DNA of 64,000 bases, from contig JBDNJK010000121.1 of the NCBI GenBank assembly GCA_041687805.1, positions 1 to 64,000 on the forward strand, in the 5' to 3' direction. Made by a program: the position numbers and the translations under genes. This document shows, piece by piece, positions 8,152-17,362 of this stretch; within the stretch, counting starts at the first letter, position 1; the number at the start of each line of letters is the position of its first letter. The DNA comes from SZUA-87 sp041687805. Lineage in GTDB: Bacteria > Actinomycetota > Acidimicrobiia > Acidimicrobiales > Aldehydirespiratoraceae. The notes beneath the pieces were generated by a model that was not told where the DNA came from, made no database searches, and was given only the letters and a program-made list of their open reading frames with translations.

Positions 8152-9747
8152 ATGACCGATTTCCTGAACACATGGGGCCTCACAGCCATCATCTTCGTGC
8201 CTCTCATCGGAGCGGCAGTGATGATGGTGATTCCTGAGCGCGAAGAAGAGACCCACAAGGCCATAGCGCTGCTCACATCGCTGGTCACCTTGGGTTTCGT
8301 CGGCGCATTGATGATCGATTTCGATTACGGCGCGGCCGGATCTCTTCAGTACGTGCAGGACAAGGGCTGGATCGACGTCATCAACAGCCGCTACATCCTT
8401 GGACTCGACGGCATCTCGGTTCCGCTGCTAGCTCTCACCGTGCTGGTAGTGCCGCTGGTGATCATCTACTCGTGGCACCACATTCCCGAGCCGGGCAACG
8501 CCAAGGCCTTCCTGATCCTCAACCTGATCCTCGAAACCGGCATGGTCGGCACGTTCATTGCCCAGGACCTGATTCTCTTCTTCTTGTTCTTCGAAGTTGT
8601 GCTCCTGCCGATGTTCTTCATGATCGCTGTCTGGGGTGGCGACGACCGGCGCTACGCCTCACTCAAGTTCTTCCTCTACACCCTGTTCGGTTCGGCCTTG
8701 ATGCTCGTGGGCTTCATTGCTTTGTTCTTCCTTGCCAAGGATCCGGTAACCGGCGCTGCACTTCACACCTTCGACATGAGGGCGCTCACGGCATCGGCCG
8801 GCTCTGGCATCGTCCACTCGACTCAGCTTTGGATCTTCGGAGCGATGTTCGTCGGGTTCGGTGTGAAGGTGCCGATCTTCCCGTTCCACACATGGCTCCC
8901 CGACGCCCACACTCAGGCTCCCACCCAGGGTTCGGTGATTCTGGCCGCCGTGTTGTTGAAGCTCGGCACTTACGGTTTCCTTCGCATCGCCATCCCGATG
9001 CTGCCCGAGGCTGCCACCACCTGGGCGCCATGGATCGGTGTCGTTGCTGTCATAGGAATTATCTACGGTGCGCTGGGGTGCTTGGCCCAGACCGACATGA
9101 AGCGCCTGATCGCGTTCTCGTCTGTGGCCCACATGGGCTTCGTGATGTTGGCAATAGCCACCATGACCCCGTTCGGATTCAATGCCGCGATCTACGGCAT
9201 GGTCGCCCACGGCCTCATCACCGGCATGCTGTTCTTCGTCGCCGGTTCGGTCAAGGAGCGCTACCACACCCTCGAGATCAAGCGTCTTGGTGGACTCCTC
9301 GTATCTGCCCCCAAAATGGGCTGGATCCTGGGCATAGTCACCATGGCATCGCTCGGTCTTCCTGGGCTGGCCGGCTTCTGGGGTGAGTTCCCGGCGATTC
9401 TCGCCTCTTACAACCCGGCCAACGGACTTTCAGCGACCACATTCAGGGTGTTCATGGTGATTGCTGCCCTCGGCACGGTGCTGGCAGCCGGCTATCTCCT
9501 ATGGCTGTTCCAGCGGGTCGGCATGGGTGAACCACCCGAAGAATTCGCGGACGACTCCAACATCACCGATGTCAACACTCAGGAGTGGCTGGCCTGGACA
9601 CCGCTTCTTGCTTTGATCGTGGTGTTCGGGTTCCTGCCGGGTCTGATCTTCGACGTCACCGATCCTGCAGTGGTCAACATCCTCGACAATTGTTTGCAGA
9701 ATGCCGATGGCTGCAAAGTGGTAGCCCAAGCGGCGCTCGGGGGCTGA
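8152..9747 (+). CDS. nuoM: NADH-quinone oxidoreductase subunit M (proton pump)
   Basis: This is the second antiporter-like proton-pumping subunit, 531 residues and about 14 helices. Family marks are FFEVVLLPMFFMIAVWGGD with the helix-5 glutamate, HTWLPDAHTQAPTQGSVILA with the downstream LLKLGTYGFLRI lysine, and LIAFSSVAHMGFVMLAI. The start at 8152 is an ATG 31 bp after nuoL. The length is normal for the family. Confidence 0.95.
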   Translation: MTDFLNTWGLTAIIFVPLIGAAVMMVIPEREEETHKAIALLTSLVTLGFVGALMIDFDYGAAGSLQYVQDKGWIDVINSRYILGLDGISVPLLALTVLVVPLVIIYSWHHIPEPGNAKAFLILNLILETGMVGTFIAQDLILFFLFFEVVLLPMFFMIAVWGGDDRRYASLKFFLYTLFGSALMLVGFIALFFLAKDPVTGAALHTFDMRALTASAGSGIVHSTQLWIFGAMFVGFGVKVPIFPFHTWLPDAHTQAPTQGSVILAAVLLKLGTYGFLRIAIPMLPEAATTWAPWIGVVAVIGIIYGALGCLAQTDMKRLIAFSSVAHMGFVMLAIATMTPFGFNAAIYGMVAHGLITGMLFFVAGSVKERYHTLEIKRLGGLLVSAPKMGWILGIVTMASLGLPGLAGFWGEFPAILASYNPANGLSATTFRVFMVIAALGTVLAAGYLLWLFQRVGMGEPPEEFADDSNITDVNTQEWLAWTPLLALIVVFGFLPGLIFDVTDPAVVNILDNCLQNADGCKVVAQAALGG

Positions 9748-9753
9748 TCACCG

Positions 9754-11295
9754 ATGCTTGCCGCACTTGCTCAAACTGGGAGCCACTTCTCCCGGCCACC
9801 TATCGACTGGCATGGTGTCGCGCCCGAGCTGGTACTTCTTGGCGTAGGCATTCTCGTCACCATCATCGATGTGATTTGGAAGGAGCGGGCGCGGAGCCTG
9901 ATAGCGGCCGTGAGCTCTGTCGGATTGTTGGCGGCGCTCATCCCGGTTATCACGTTGGCAGTCGACGGTTCACCGAGATCGATGTTCGGTGGGGCGTTCG
10001 TAGTCGACGACTACGCGCTCATCATGAAGGCCATCTTCTTGTTGTCGGCCTATGTCGTGGTGCTGATGTCGATCAACTACATCGCGGAAGGCGACTACTG
10101 GGAGAACGAGTACTACAGCATGCTGCTCACTTCGGTGCTCGGCATGCTTTTGATGACCTCAGCGCGCGATCTCATCAGCATTTTTGTGGCGTTGGAGCTC
10201 CTGTCGATTCCTGCCTACGTGCTGGCCACTTGGCGCAAGCGCGATCTCAAGAGCAACGAGGCGGGCCTCAAGTACTACCTGATGGGCGTGTTTGCCTCAG
10301 GGATAATGCTTTACGGCATGTCGCTGCTCTATGGAAGCTCCGGCACCACACTTCTATCCGGCATCAACGATGCCATCAGCGGCTCTGACAAGCCGGCGGC
10401 TGTGGTCACGCTCGGAATCGTGTTCGTGATCGTCGGATTCGCATTCAAGGTGTCTGCCGTGCCGTTCCACACTTGGGCGCCCGACACCTATGAGGGTGCA
10501 CCCACACCAGTCACAGCGTTCTTGTCGGTGGCGTCGAAGGCCGGCGGCTTCGTTGGGTTGATGACCATCGTATTCGTGGGTGTGGTTGGCCGCAGCGACG
10601 TCTACCAGCCTCTCATCTGGATCCTTGCCGCGGCTTCAATGACCGTTGGCAACACCGTCGCTCTGAGACAGACCAACATCGTGCGCATGCTTGCATATTC
10701 TGGTGTGGCGCAGGCCGGCTACATGCTTGCCCCTCTGGCGGTCGTGTCCACCGATGTGGTCACCAGCGGAGGCGGATCGGTGATCGTCGCCGATCAGGCG
10801 TTGCAGGCAACGATCACATATCTGGCGATCTACGCCGCCACCAACCTCGGCGCGTTCGCTGTGGTGATGGCAGTCGCTCGCAAGACTCGCTCTGCCGATA
10901 TCGACAGCTACAACGGCTTGTTCAAATACGCCCCTGGCCTCACGGTTCTGATGTCGATGTTCTTGTTCTCGCTCGCCGGGATCCCCCCGCTGGGTGGATG
11001 GTTCGGCAAGTTCCGCGTGCTCGAGGCTCTGATCTCACCGGGCACCGCTTGGGGATCGGCCCTCGCTGTGGTCGTGGCAATCAACTCGGTCATAGCGTTC
11101 TATTACTACGGTCGAGTCGCCGTGAAGATGTGGGTGGAGGACGCCCCCGATGGTGATCTGACCCGTGTCAGGGTTCCGGCGTCGCTGGTGGCTGCGCTGG
11201 GTCTCACAGCTGCGGTCACGCTCGCGTTCGGGGTGGGCCCCGGCCTCATTGGTCACTTTACGCAGGTGAGTCTGCTCGCCGGTATTGGCGGCTGA
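9754..11295 (+). CDS. nuoN: NADH-quinone oxidoreductase subunit N (proton pump)
   Basis: This third antiporter-like subunit has 513 residues. FVALELLSIPAYVLATWRKR contains the helix-5 glutamate, and HTWAPDTYEGAPTPVTAFLS with SVASKAGGF contains the broken-helix region and pump lysine. LAYSGVAQAGYML is also conserved. It closes the nuo operon. The downstream methyltransferase frame begins seven bases after its stop, or overlaps it if a TTG start is used. Confidence 0.95.
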   Translation: MLAALAQTGSHFSRPPIDWHGVAPELVLLGVGILVTIIDVIWKERARSLIAAVSSVGLLAALIPVITLAVDGSPRSMFGGAFVVDDYALIMKAIFLLSAYVVVLMSINYIAEGDYWENEYYSMLLTSVLGMLLMTSARDLISIFVALELLSIPAYVLATWRKRDLKSNEAGLKYYLMGVFASGIMLYGMSLLYGSSGTTLLSGINDAISGSDKPAAVVTLGIVFVIVGFAFKVSAVPFHTWAPDTYEGAPTPVTAFLSVASKAGGFVGLMTIVFVGVVGRSDVYQPLIWILAAASMTVGNTVALRQTNIVRMLAYSGVAQAGYMLAPLAVVSTDVVTSGGGSVIVADQALQATITYLAIYAATNLGAFAVVMAVARKTRSADIDSYNGLFKYAPGLTVLMSMFLFSLAGIPPLGGWFGKFRVLEALISPGTAWGSALAVVVAINSVIAFYYYGRVAVKMWVEDAPDGDLTRVRVPASLVAALGLTAAVTLAFGVGPGLIGHFTQVSLLAGIGG

Positions 11296-11302
11296 TCACC
11301 CG

Positions 11303-12394
11303 GTGAGCGTCGCCTCGCTCGCCGATCGGTTGCGGCAACGCATACACGATGAGGGCCCGATTCTCGTGTCGGATTGGGTCGGCGCTGCGCTCTACGACCC
11401 GGACGCCGGGTTCTACATGACAGGTGGCCGGGCTGGACGACGCGGTGATTTCCTTACGGCACCCGAGGTCGGGCCGTTGTTTGGTGCCGTCATGGCCCAC
11501 GCCGTTGACTCGTGGTGGCGAGACGCTGGCGAGCCCGAGCAATTTCCGGTGTTCGAGGTCGGTGCGGGGCCAGGAACCCTTGCACGCACAGTGCTGCGCT
11601 CAAACTGCGACGCGGCTAGGTCCGGGGCGCTGCGGTGGTGGGCGGTCGAGATTTCCCCTGATCAGCGCAGTCGACACCCGAAACACGATCTGTTGAGATC
11701 GACCCCATCGTTGGCCGATGCCGTAAGCGAGGCAACTGGCGGCGATGCTGTTGCGCCATCGGGCGTTGTTCTGGCCAACGAACTGCTCGACAATCAACCG
11801 TTCGACATGGTTGAGCGGACCGGCGACGGCTGGGCGATGGTGACCGTAGCTGTCGATCCGAGTGGATCGGGATTCCATACGGCCACGACACCGCTCAATT
11901 CGGCAACGGCGAAAACATTGCAAATCCTGGCACCCAATGCTGAGAGCGGGCAGAGGCTGCCGTGGCAGCGCAGCGCCCGGAGTTGGCTGGCCATGGCTCT
12001 GGCTGCGGTGCCTGGTGGAAGAGTCGTGGTCATCGATTATGCGACAGAAACCGCAGATCTATTGACCCGCAATGGTGGTTGGCTGCGAACCCATGCCAGC
12101 CACACAGGTGAGCATGATTGGCTCGCTCGACCTGGTGAGGTCGATATCACAGTCGACGTAGATCTCGATCAATTACAACTCGACCACCAGGCTCGAAGCG
12201 TTGTGAGTCAAGCTGAATTTCTGCGGTCCAACGGAATCGACCAACTGGTGGCCGATGGTCGTCGAGTGTGGAGCGAGAGGGCGCACATCGGAGATCTGGT
12301 GGCCCTGGAAGCCAGAAGCCGGGTCGCGGAGTATGAGGCACTGTGCGACCCGACCGGCATGGGTTCGTTCGTCGTGGCGCAGTGGTTCTCATAG
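11303..12394 (+). CDS. midA: SAM-dependent methyltransferase, MidA/NDUFAF7 (DUF185) family
   Basis: This Rossmann-fold methyltransferase has about 363 residues. The MidA/NDUFAF7 signature is clear near the N-terminus: GPILVSDWVGAALYDPDAGF, then GRRGDFLTAPEVGPLFG. The SAM-binding FEVGAGPGTLARTVL follows, and LANELLDNQPFDM is also typical. Human NDUFAF7 dimethylates Arg85 of NDUFS2 during complex I assembly. Here the gene sits directly behind nuoN and NuoD keeps that arginine (Arg69), so a complex I assembly role is a reasonable inference. The start may be GTG 11303 (used) or TTG 11285, which overlaps nuoN. Confidence 0.85.
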   Translation: MSVASLADRLRQRIHDEGPILVSDWVGAALYDPDAGFYMTGGRAGRRGDFLTAPEVGPLFGAVMAHAVDSWWRDAGEPEQFPVFEVGAGPGTLARTVLRSNCDAARSGALRWWAVEISPDQRSRHPKHDLLRSTPSLADAVSEATGGDAVAPSGVVLANELLDNQPFDMVERTGDGWAMVTVAVDPSGSGFHTATTPLNSATAKTLQILAPNAESGQRLPWQRSARSWLAMALAAVPGGRVVVIDYATETADLLTRNGGWLRTHASHTGEHDWLARPGEVDITVDVDLDQLQLDHQARSVVSQAEFLRSNGIDQLVADGRRVWSERAHIGDLVALEARSRVAEYEALCDPTGMGSFVVAQWFS

Positions 12395-12403
12395 ACTCGT
12401 TCA

Positions 12404-13045
12404 ATGATACCCGTCGACCGAATTCCACTTTCACGCGATCGGATCGCTTTCGCGGCCCTTGATCTGATCGACGAGAGCGGTCTCGAGGCAATGAGCATGC
12501 GCAAACTCGGCGCCACTCTCGGGTTCGAGGCCATGTCGCTCTACAACCACATATCCAGCAAGGACGATCTCCTGGCTCTGGTGTCTGATCTGCTCTATGG
12601 CGAAATCATCGATGCCTACGGAGAGCCCGATGGCGACTGGCGACACAGCGCCCGGGCCATGGCCACCGCATATGTGAAGGTGGCCGGCGACCATCCAGAG
12701 GCCGTGGGTCTTCTGGTGGACCGACCAGTTGACTCACCGAAGGGTCTCGAATTTCTTGGCCTGATCATGGCGATATTCGAGCAGACTACCTCCGATATTC
12801 GTGTCGCTGCCTTGGCGTTCATCACCGTGTCGAATTGGGTCATTGGCACCGTGATGCAGGAGCATGGTCCCATGCGTCGGCTGCATGCCGGGGAAGGCCC
12901 TGATCTCGCCAATGTGGCGCCGGAGCATCTGTCCATCATCCGCTTCCGCGACGTTTGCGTGAGTGATCTAACAGTAGAGGAACGATTCTCCGAGGGCCTT
13001 GAAATCGTGCTCGACGGGGTCGAGAAGCATTACTTCTCCTCGTAA
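12404..13045 (+). CDS. TetR/AcrR family transcriptional regulator
   Basis: This 213-residue regulator has an N-terminal helix-turn-helix at about residues 20-55 (DESGLEAMSMRKLGATLGFE, then SLYNHISSKDDLL). Its C-terminal half fits the TetR_C_1-type ligand domain (ALAFITVSNWVIGTVMQE). The target is unknown. It starts ten bases after midA, so it may be cotranscribed with the nuo operon's tail, and its end overlaps the end of the opposing DUF4349 gene by 16 bp. TetR proteins usually repress a neighbouring gene, but no operator is obvious here. Confidence 0.85.
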   Translation: MIPVDRIPLSRDRIAFAALDLIDESGLEAMSMRKLGATLGFEAMSLYNHISSKDDLLALVSDLLYGEIIDAYGEPDGDWRHSARAMATAYVKVAGDHPEAVGLLVDRPVDSPKGLEFLGLIMAIFEQTTSDIRVAALAFITVSNWVIGTVMQEHGPMRRLHAGEGPDLANVAPEHLSIIRFRDVCVSDLTVEERFSEGLEIVLDGVEKHYFSS

Positions 13046-14418
13046 GCGATCGGGAGTTCCTGAGATTGTTCGTCGTGGGTAGGGCTGAGGCTCCTCTTCC
13101 GGCGACGCCAGATCAGCCATCCCAGGATCACTACCAGAGGCAAGAACGGCAGCATCCCGGCGAATCCAACGAGGCCGAGGCTGGCGACAAGGCCGAGCGC
13201 TGATGTGCTGGCGGAGAGCGAGTCACTGAACCCGGGTAGCGGGTTGTGGTTGCTGGCCACGAGTGTCAGGTTGGTCGACGCCCCCAGAGTGTTGTTCACC
13301 ACGTCGACCGGTTCGGCAGTCACGTGCAGGTCGATGTTGAGCGCGCCCAATGCGCTGCGCCGCCTTACTCGCCCGTCTTCGACCGCGAGTTCGGCTGTGG
13401 CGATCAGACGTCCGCCCGGCTCGATTTCATCGGCGTCACCCTCGACAATGGTGAAGTCGCTGAGCCGCAGACGCAGCGATCCACTCTCAAGGTGGATGTT
13501 TGTCAGGGCCGACTCGCCGATGTTGTCTATCTCCACGCACAGAATCGCGGTATCAACTCGATCCACGGTGAGATCTAGGGAGCCGGGACACGCATCAGCG
13601 ACCGACGAGCCGAGGCCGGCCACGAGATCGACCGCAGCCGGCTGAATCACCGATGCCGCCTGGGTAATCGTGAGGGTGATCGTCGACAGCGCTACCTGAT
13701 CTTGCACGGTGCGCAGTTGCCCTCTCAGTTGTTCGAGCAATGTCTCTCGGTCGAGTAGCTGATTCTCGAGGCTGGCGAGGGCGCTGATGTCGCCCGCCTG
13801 ATCAAGAAGTTTGCGGAGGCGAATCACGCTGGCTTCAGCGGTGGTGACCCGGCTCTGCAGATCGACGATGCGGTCGGTGACGTCGTCGGCGCTCACTTGC
13901 TGGTTGACGAGGTCTCCGATCTTGGCCAGTGAGCTGAGTGCCCGATCGAAATCAGACGGGTTGACTTTGAACGTGAGAATGGTTCGAGGAGACCCAGATG
14001 TAGAGGTCGACTCGGAGAACACAATCCCGCCGAGTGCGACGACGGCATTTCTGGCTTCGACGCCGGCTGCTGCCACATCGGCTACCTCGACATCAATGGT
14101 GGCGGTGAACACGATGTCACGACCGAGGTCGGCCGGGGTGAGCGCGGTTGGTACGGCCAGTGCGGGACCCCCGGCCAACGGCACGGATTGGCCGTCACCA
14201 TCGGCCGATGAAGCCGCCGCGGTCGTGGCCGGGACAATCGTGGCAGCAGGGGCCGCTAGGTCAGCAGTGAAGGATTCAGCGCGGCCGGCGGAGTCGAACG
14301 ATGTCGCGCTCGAATCACTACCGCTGTCTGCGCATGCCGCGACCAGTAGGGCCAACCCGACCAGCCAGGCGAGTGTCCTCGTGTGCGATCGTGTTCGTGT
14401 CGTATTCCTTGACGCCAT
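13030..14418 (-). CDS. DUF4349 lipoprotein
   Basis: This 462-residue protein starts with a lipoprotein signal peptide whose lipobox is VAAC (Cys29), followed by a Ser/Thr/Ala-rich linker. The DUF4349 core is recognisable: FTATIDVEVADV, then a coiled coil beginning IVDLQSRVTTAEASVIRLRK and ending in VALSTITLTIT. A C-terminal transmembrane helix is followed by the basic tail WRRRKRS, so the protein may be anchored at both ends. A GGGAGG ribosome site five bases before ATG at 14418 selects this start over a longer frame. The function of the family is unknown. Confidence 0.8.
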   Translation of the reverse strand: MASRNTTRTRSHTRTLAWLVGLALLVAACADSGSDSSATSFDSAGRAESFTADLAAPAATIVPATTAAASSADGDGQSVPLAGGPALAVPTALTPADLGRDIVFTATIDVEVADVAAAGVEARNAVVALGGIVFSESTSTSGSPRTILTFKVNPSDFDRALSSLAKIGDLVNQQVSADDVTDRIVDLQSRVTTAEASVIRLRKLLDQAGDISALASLENQLLDRETLLEQLRGQLRTVQDQVALSTITLTITQAASVIQPAAVDLVAGLGSSVADACPGSLDLTVDRVDTAILCVEIDNIGESALTNIHLESGSLRLRLSDFTIVEGDADEIEPGGRLIATAELAVEDGRVRRRSALGALNIDLHVTAEPVDVVNNTLGASTNLTLVASNHNPLPGFSDSLSASTSALGLVASLGLVGFAGMLPFLPLVVILGWLIWRRRKRSLSPTHDEQSQELPIAYEEK

Positions 14419-14556
14419 GGTGGCCTCCCGGTGTCGTTTGTCGGCACTGGGACGTGGCGCAGCCGGGTTTGGTTCCCGACAGGAGTGGTTCGTCATCGGT
14501 TCGTAACGAGGTCGTTACGTCTTGGGGATCAATTGGTATTGATCACTCGATGAAAC

Positions 14557-15300
14557 TCACTCCGTGTTGACGGAACGGAATGACTCGACGTGACGGCCGG
14601 ACAGCCCGGCCTTGTCTGCGGATTCCGCGGCCCATTCGGAGATCATCTTCGGCAACTCTTCGGCGCGGGCATCGTTCTGGCTGTGGTGGGCAAGAAGCGC
14701 TTCGATCTTGCGATCCATTGCGTCGGAAATATCGATGTAGGTGTCGGTCTCGGCGCTGGCCATCAGCCAGAGGCGTGGCACCGAGTGGGGCTCGTATCCC
14801 TCGTGCAACAATTCCGGAAACGAATGGGCGTTTCGTGCATCGGGATACACCGCCGATGTGACGGCCTCACCGGTGGCGAGGTGGTCGGGGTGTGATGCGT
14901 AGATGCGGTCAAGATCACGTATCGGCGATTGTGTGATCACAAGGTCGGGTTTGACCTGGCGGATCAATCGCGAAATCGCCCGGCGCATATCGAGATCGGC
15001 CACGACAGCACCATCGTGAAACCCGAGCCAGTGAATTTCAGTGACACCCACGACAGCACCGGCGGCTTCCTGTTCGGAGTGGCGTATCTCCTTGAGTTCG
15101 GGAGGGGAGTAGTGGGCGGGTTCACCGGCGTCGCCGTCGGTGATCAGGCCGTACACGACCTCTACGCCGTGGTCGACAAACGTGGCGACGGAGCCAGCAG
15201 CGCCGAAGTCGATGTCGTCGGGGTGGGCGACGATCACGAGCACCTTGGTGGGGAGCGGTTCGTCGTGTCCGGTGTGGATGAGATTTGCCAGCTCATTCAT
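14557..15300 (-). CDS. PIG-L/LmbE family deacetylase
   Basis: This zinc-dependent N-acetyl-sugar deacetylase-like protein has 247 residues. The family's first metal motif is present in the variant form AHPDDIDFGAAGS (AHPDD-x-[DE]), and the second appears as ASHPDHLATGEA. Relatives include MshB and Mca of mycothiol metabolism and BshB of bacillithiol synthesis, so a thiol role is possible but cannot be assigned from the sequence. The ATG at 15300 gives a start just before the core; the upstream part of the open frame has no family similarity. Confidence 0.8.
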   Translation of the reverse strand: MNELANLIHTGHDEPLPTKVLVIVAHPDDIDFGAAGSVATFVDHGVEVVYGLITDGDAGEPAHYSPPELKEIRHSEQEAAGAVVGVTEIHWLGFHDGAVVADLDMRRAISRLIRQVKPDLVITQSPIRDLDRIYASHPDHLATGEAVTSAVYPDARNAHSFPELLHEGYEPHSVPRLWLMASAETDTYIDISDAMDRKIEALLAHHSQNDARAEELPKMISEWAAESADKAGLSGRHVESFRSVNTE

Positions 15301-15449
15301 TAGCGATCCGATCGTGTGGTGTTCGAGTGTCAGGCTCTCAGATATCCATGTCGAAGCTCTGAGTTCCACCTGCGATCGGCTGAGTCTACGGAGAGGTGGG
15401 CCCGCGGTCACGACCACCTTGAGGAGGTCGACCGTAGACTGCGGCCGCT

Positions 15450-16244
15450 ATGAACACGACCAAGTCGGACGCAACCGAAGCCGATCGTCTCACGTCGATT
15501 TTGATGTCAGATGATGTCGAGTCGGCTCTGTGGTCGGCGGTCGACAGTGGGGTCATGGATCAACTGGTCCCCGAATTCGGGCTGCTGCGGATGGAGCAGC
15601 ATCCGGTTCATCGCCACAAGGATGTGCTGGCCCACACAATCATCGTTGTGGGCAAGACCCCACCGGAGCTGCAGGTTCGGTTGGCAGCGTTCTTCCACGA
15701 CATCGCCAAGCCCCGCACGAGAAGTTTCGAACATGGTGGCGTCACGTTCCGCCATCACGAAGCGGTGGGGGCTCGTATGGCCCGCAAATGCTTGGTACGA
15801 CTCGGATATCCAGAGGTGATCGTCGACGAAGTGTCTGATCTTGTGAGACTGTCAGGGCGGTTCAAGGGATTCGCGGACGGCTGGTCTGATTCTGCGGTTC
15901 GTCGCTACGCCCGCGAGGCCGGGCCTCTACTCGGGCGGCTCAACGCTCTCATTCGTTCCGACAGCACGACGCGCAATAAGGCCAAGGAAGCTGCCCTTCA
16001 GCGGTCGATCGACGATCTCGAGAGCCGCATCGCGGATCTCGCCGAAGAGCAGCGTCGATCAGCGGAAAGACCACAGATCGACGGGTCGGCGGTGATGGCC
16101 CATCTGGGGCTTGATCCCGGTCCCGAGGTTGGTGCGGCTGTGAGATGGCTTCTTCAACTCAAGCGTGACGACGGGGACCTGCCGGCTGACGAGGTCTACG
16201 CCAGGCTTGATGAGTGGTGGGATCAGCGGTCGAGCCACTCCTGA
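15450..16244 (+). CDS. HD-domain protein related to the C-terminal half of CCA-adding enzyme
   Basis: This 264-residue protein has an HD phosphohydrolase core: HRHKDVLAHTI, LAAFFHDIAKPRTRS and FRHHEAVGARMARKCLVRLG. These segments match the HD region found after the nucleotidyltransferase domain of bacterial CCA tRNA nucleotidyltransferases. A basic helical region and a predicted coiled coil (residues about 170-205) follow. The N-terminal nucleotidyltransferase domain, about 200 residues with its DxD motif, is absent, and the upstream 149 bp cannot encode it. It is therefore a stand-alone HD protein, probably a metal-dependent phosphatase or phosphodiesterase, not a tRNA-repair polymerase. Confidence 0.7.
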   Translation: MNTTKSDATEADRLTSILMSDDVESALWSAVDSGVMDQLVPEFGLLRMEQHPVHRHKDVLAHTIIVVGKTPPELQVRLAAFFHDIAKPRTRSFEHGGVTFRHHEAVGARMARKCLVRLGYPEVIVDEVSDLVRLSGRFKGFADGWSDSAVRRYAREAGPLLGRLNALIRSDSTTRNKAKEAALQRSIDDLESRIADLAEEQRRSAERPQIDGSAVMAHLGLDPGPEVGAAVRWLLQLKRDDGDLPADEVYARLDEWWDQRSSHS

Positions 16245-16308
16245 GCCACCTGTCATTCAGGCTAAATTCTCTGGTAGCAGTACGTGTTGTGCCGATAGCC
16301 TGCGGGCC

Positions 16309-17352
16309 ATGAAACTTGGTGTCGTAGGAGCAACCGGTCAGGTGGGCGGTGTAGTGCGCGCCCTTCTCACACAGCGCAATTTCCCTGTCGAGGAGCTTCG
16401 CTTCTTCGCCTCGGCCAGGTCGGCCGGCAAGACGATCGAGTGGACTTCCGGCGACGGTGAGAAACAAGACATCGTGGTTGAAGACGCTTCCACTGCTGAT
16501 TATGCCGGGCTTGATGTTGTGATTTTCTCCGCGGGCGGCGACACCAGCCGCAACTTGGCGCCCAAAGTGGCTGCCGCAGGCGCGATCGTGATCGACAACT
16601 CGTCGGCGTGGCGCATGGACCCCGACGTTCCGCTAGTGGTTCCAGAAGTCAACGCGTCGGCGTTGGGTTCCATCCCCAAGGGGATCGTTGCGAATCCCAA
16701 CTGCACGACCATGGCTGCCATGCCAGTGTTGAAGCCGTTGAGTGACGAGGCCGGTTTGGAGACGCTCATCGTGTCGACCTACCAGGCTGTATCAGGAGCC
16801 GGGTTGGCGGGTGTCCAAGAGTTGAGCGAACAAGCACAAAAAGTTGGAGCCGACGGCCCCTCACTCACCTACGACGGCTCTGCGGTTGCTCTTGATGCTG
16901 GCCCGAAGTTCGTCGAGCCCATCGCATTCAACGTGTTGCCATGGGCTGGCAATCTGGTCGAAGACGGCCTGGAAGAGACCGACGAAGAGCAAAAGCTACG
17001 CAATGAGAGCCGCAAGATCTTGGGGCTTCCTGATCTGGCAGTGTCCGGTACCTGCGTTCGTGTGCCTGTGTTCACCGGTCATTCGCTTTCGGTCAACGCC
17101 GGGTTCGCCCGCGAGATCACACCAGATCGGGCGCGTGAGGTGCTTGCTGTCGCTCCCGGTGTGGCGCTTGTCGATATCCCAACGCCGCTGGCCGCAGCCG
17201 GCAACGACCCATCGTTTGTCGGTCGTATTCGCCGGGATTCCACCGTGGCCCACGGTCTCTCGCTGTTTATCACCAACGACAACTTGCGCAAGGGTGCTGC
17301 TCTCAACACCATTCAGATTGCCGAATCGCTGATTGCTCAGTCGCTGATCTGA
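16309..17352 (+). CDS. asd: Aspartate-semialdehyde dehydrogenase
   Basis: This enzyme reduces aspartyl phosphate to aspartate semialdehyde with NADPH, at the branch to lysine, diaminopimelate, threonine and methionine. The 347-residue protein has the N-terminal nucleotide motif GVVGATGQVG, the catalytic cysteine in VANPNCTTMAA, the STYQAVSGAG segment and the base histidine in PVFTGHSLSVN. ATG at 16309 is the first sensible start; the frame extends upstream only into the HD gene. Aspartokinase is not adjacent in this window. Confidence 0.95.
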   Translation: MKLGVVGATGQVGGVVRALLTQRNFPVEELRFFASARSAGKTIEWTSGDGEKQDIVVEDASTADYAGLDVVIFSAGGDTSRNLAPKVAAAGAIVIDNSSAWRMDPDVPLVVPEVNASALGSIPKGIVANPNCTTMAAMPVLKPLSDEAGLETLIVSTYQAVSGAGLAGVQELSEQAQKVGADGPSLTYDGSAVALDAGPKFVEPIAFNVLPWAGNLVEDGLEETDEEQKLRNESRKILGLPDLAVSGTCVRVPVFTGHSLSVNAGFAREITPDRAREVLAVAPGVALVDIPTPLAAAGNDPSFVGRIRRDSTVAHGLSLFITNDNLRKGAALNTIQIAESLIAQSLI

Positions 17353-17362
17353 TCCCGCTGTT

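Noticed and set aside
8472..9386. 304-codon open frame over nuoM
   Set aside because: Shadow of nuoM in another frame, with Arg/His/Pro-rich low-complexity translation.
13811..14506. 231-codon plus-strand frame antisense to the DUF4349 gene
   Set aside because: The minus-strand product has a lipobox, coiled coil and membrane anchor; the plus frame has none.
15301..15449. Remains of a nucleotidyltransferase domain upstream of the HD gene
   Set aside because: The 149-bp gap is far too short, and none of the three forward frames shows the family's DxD motif.
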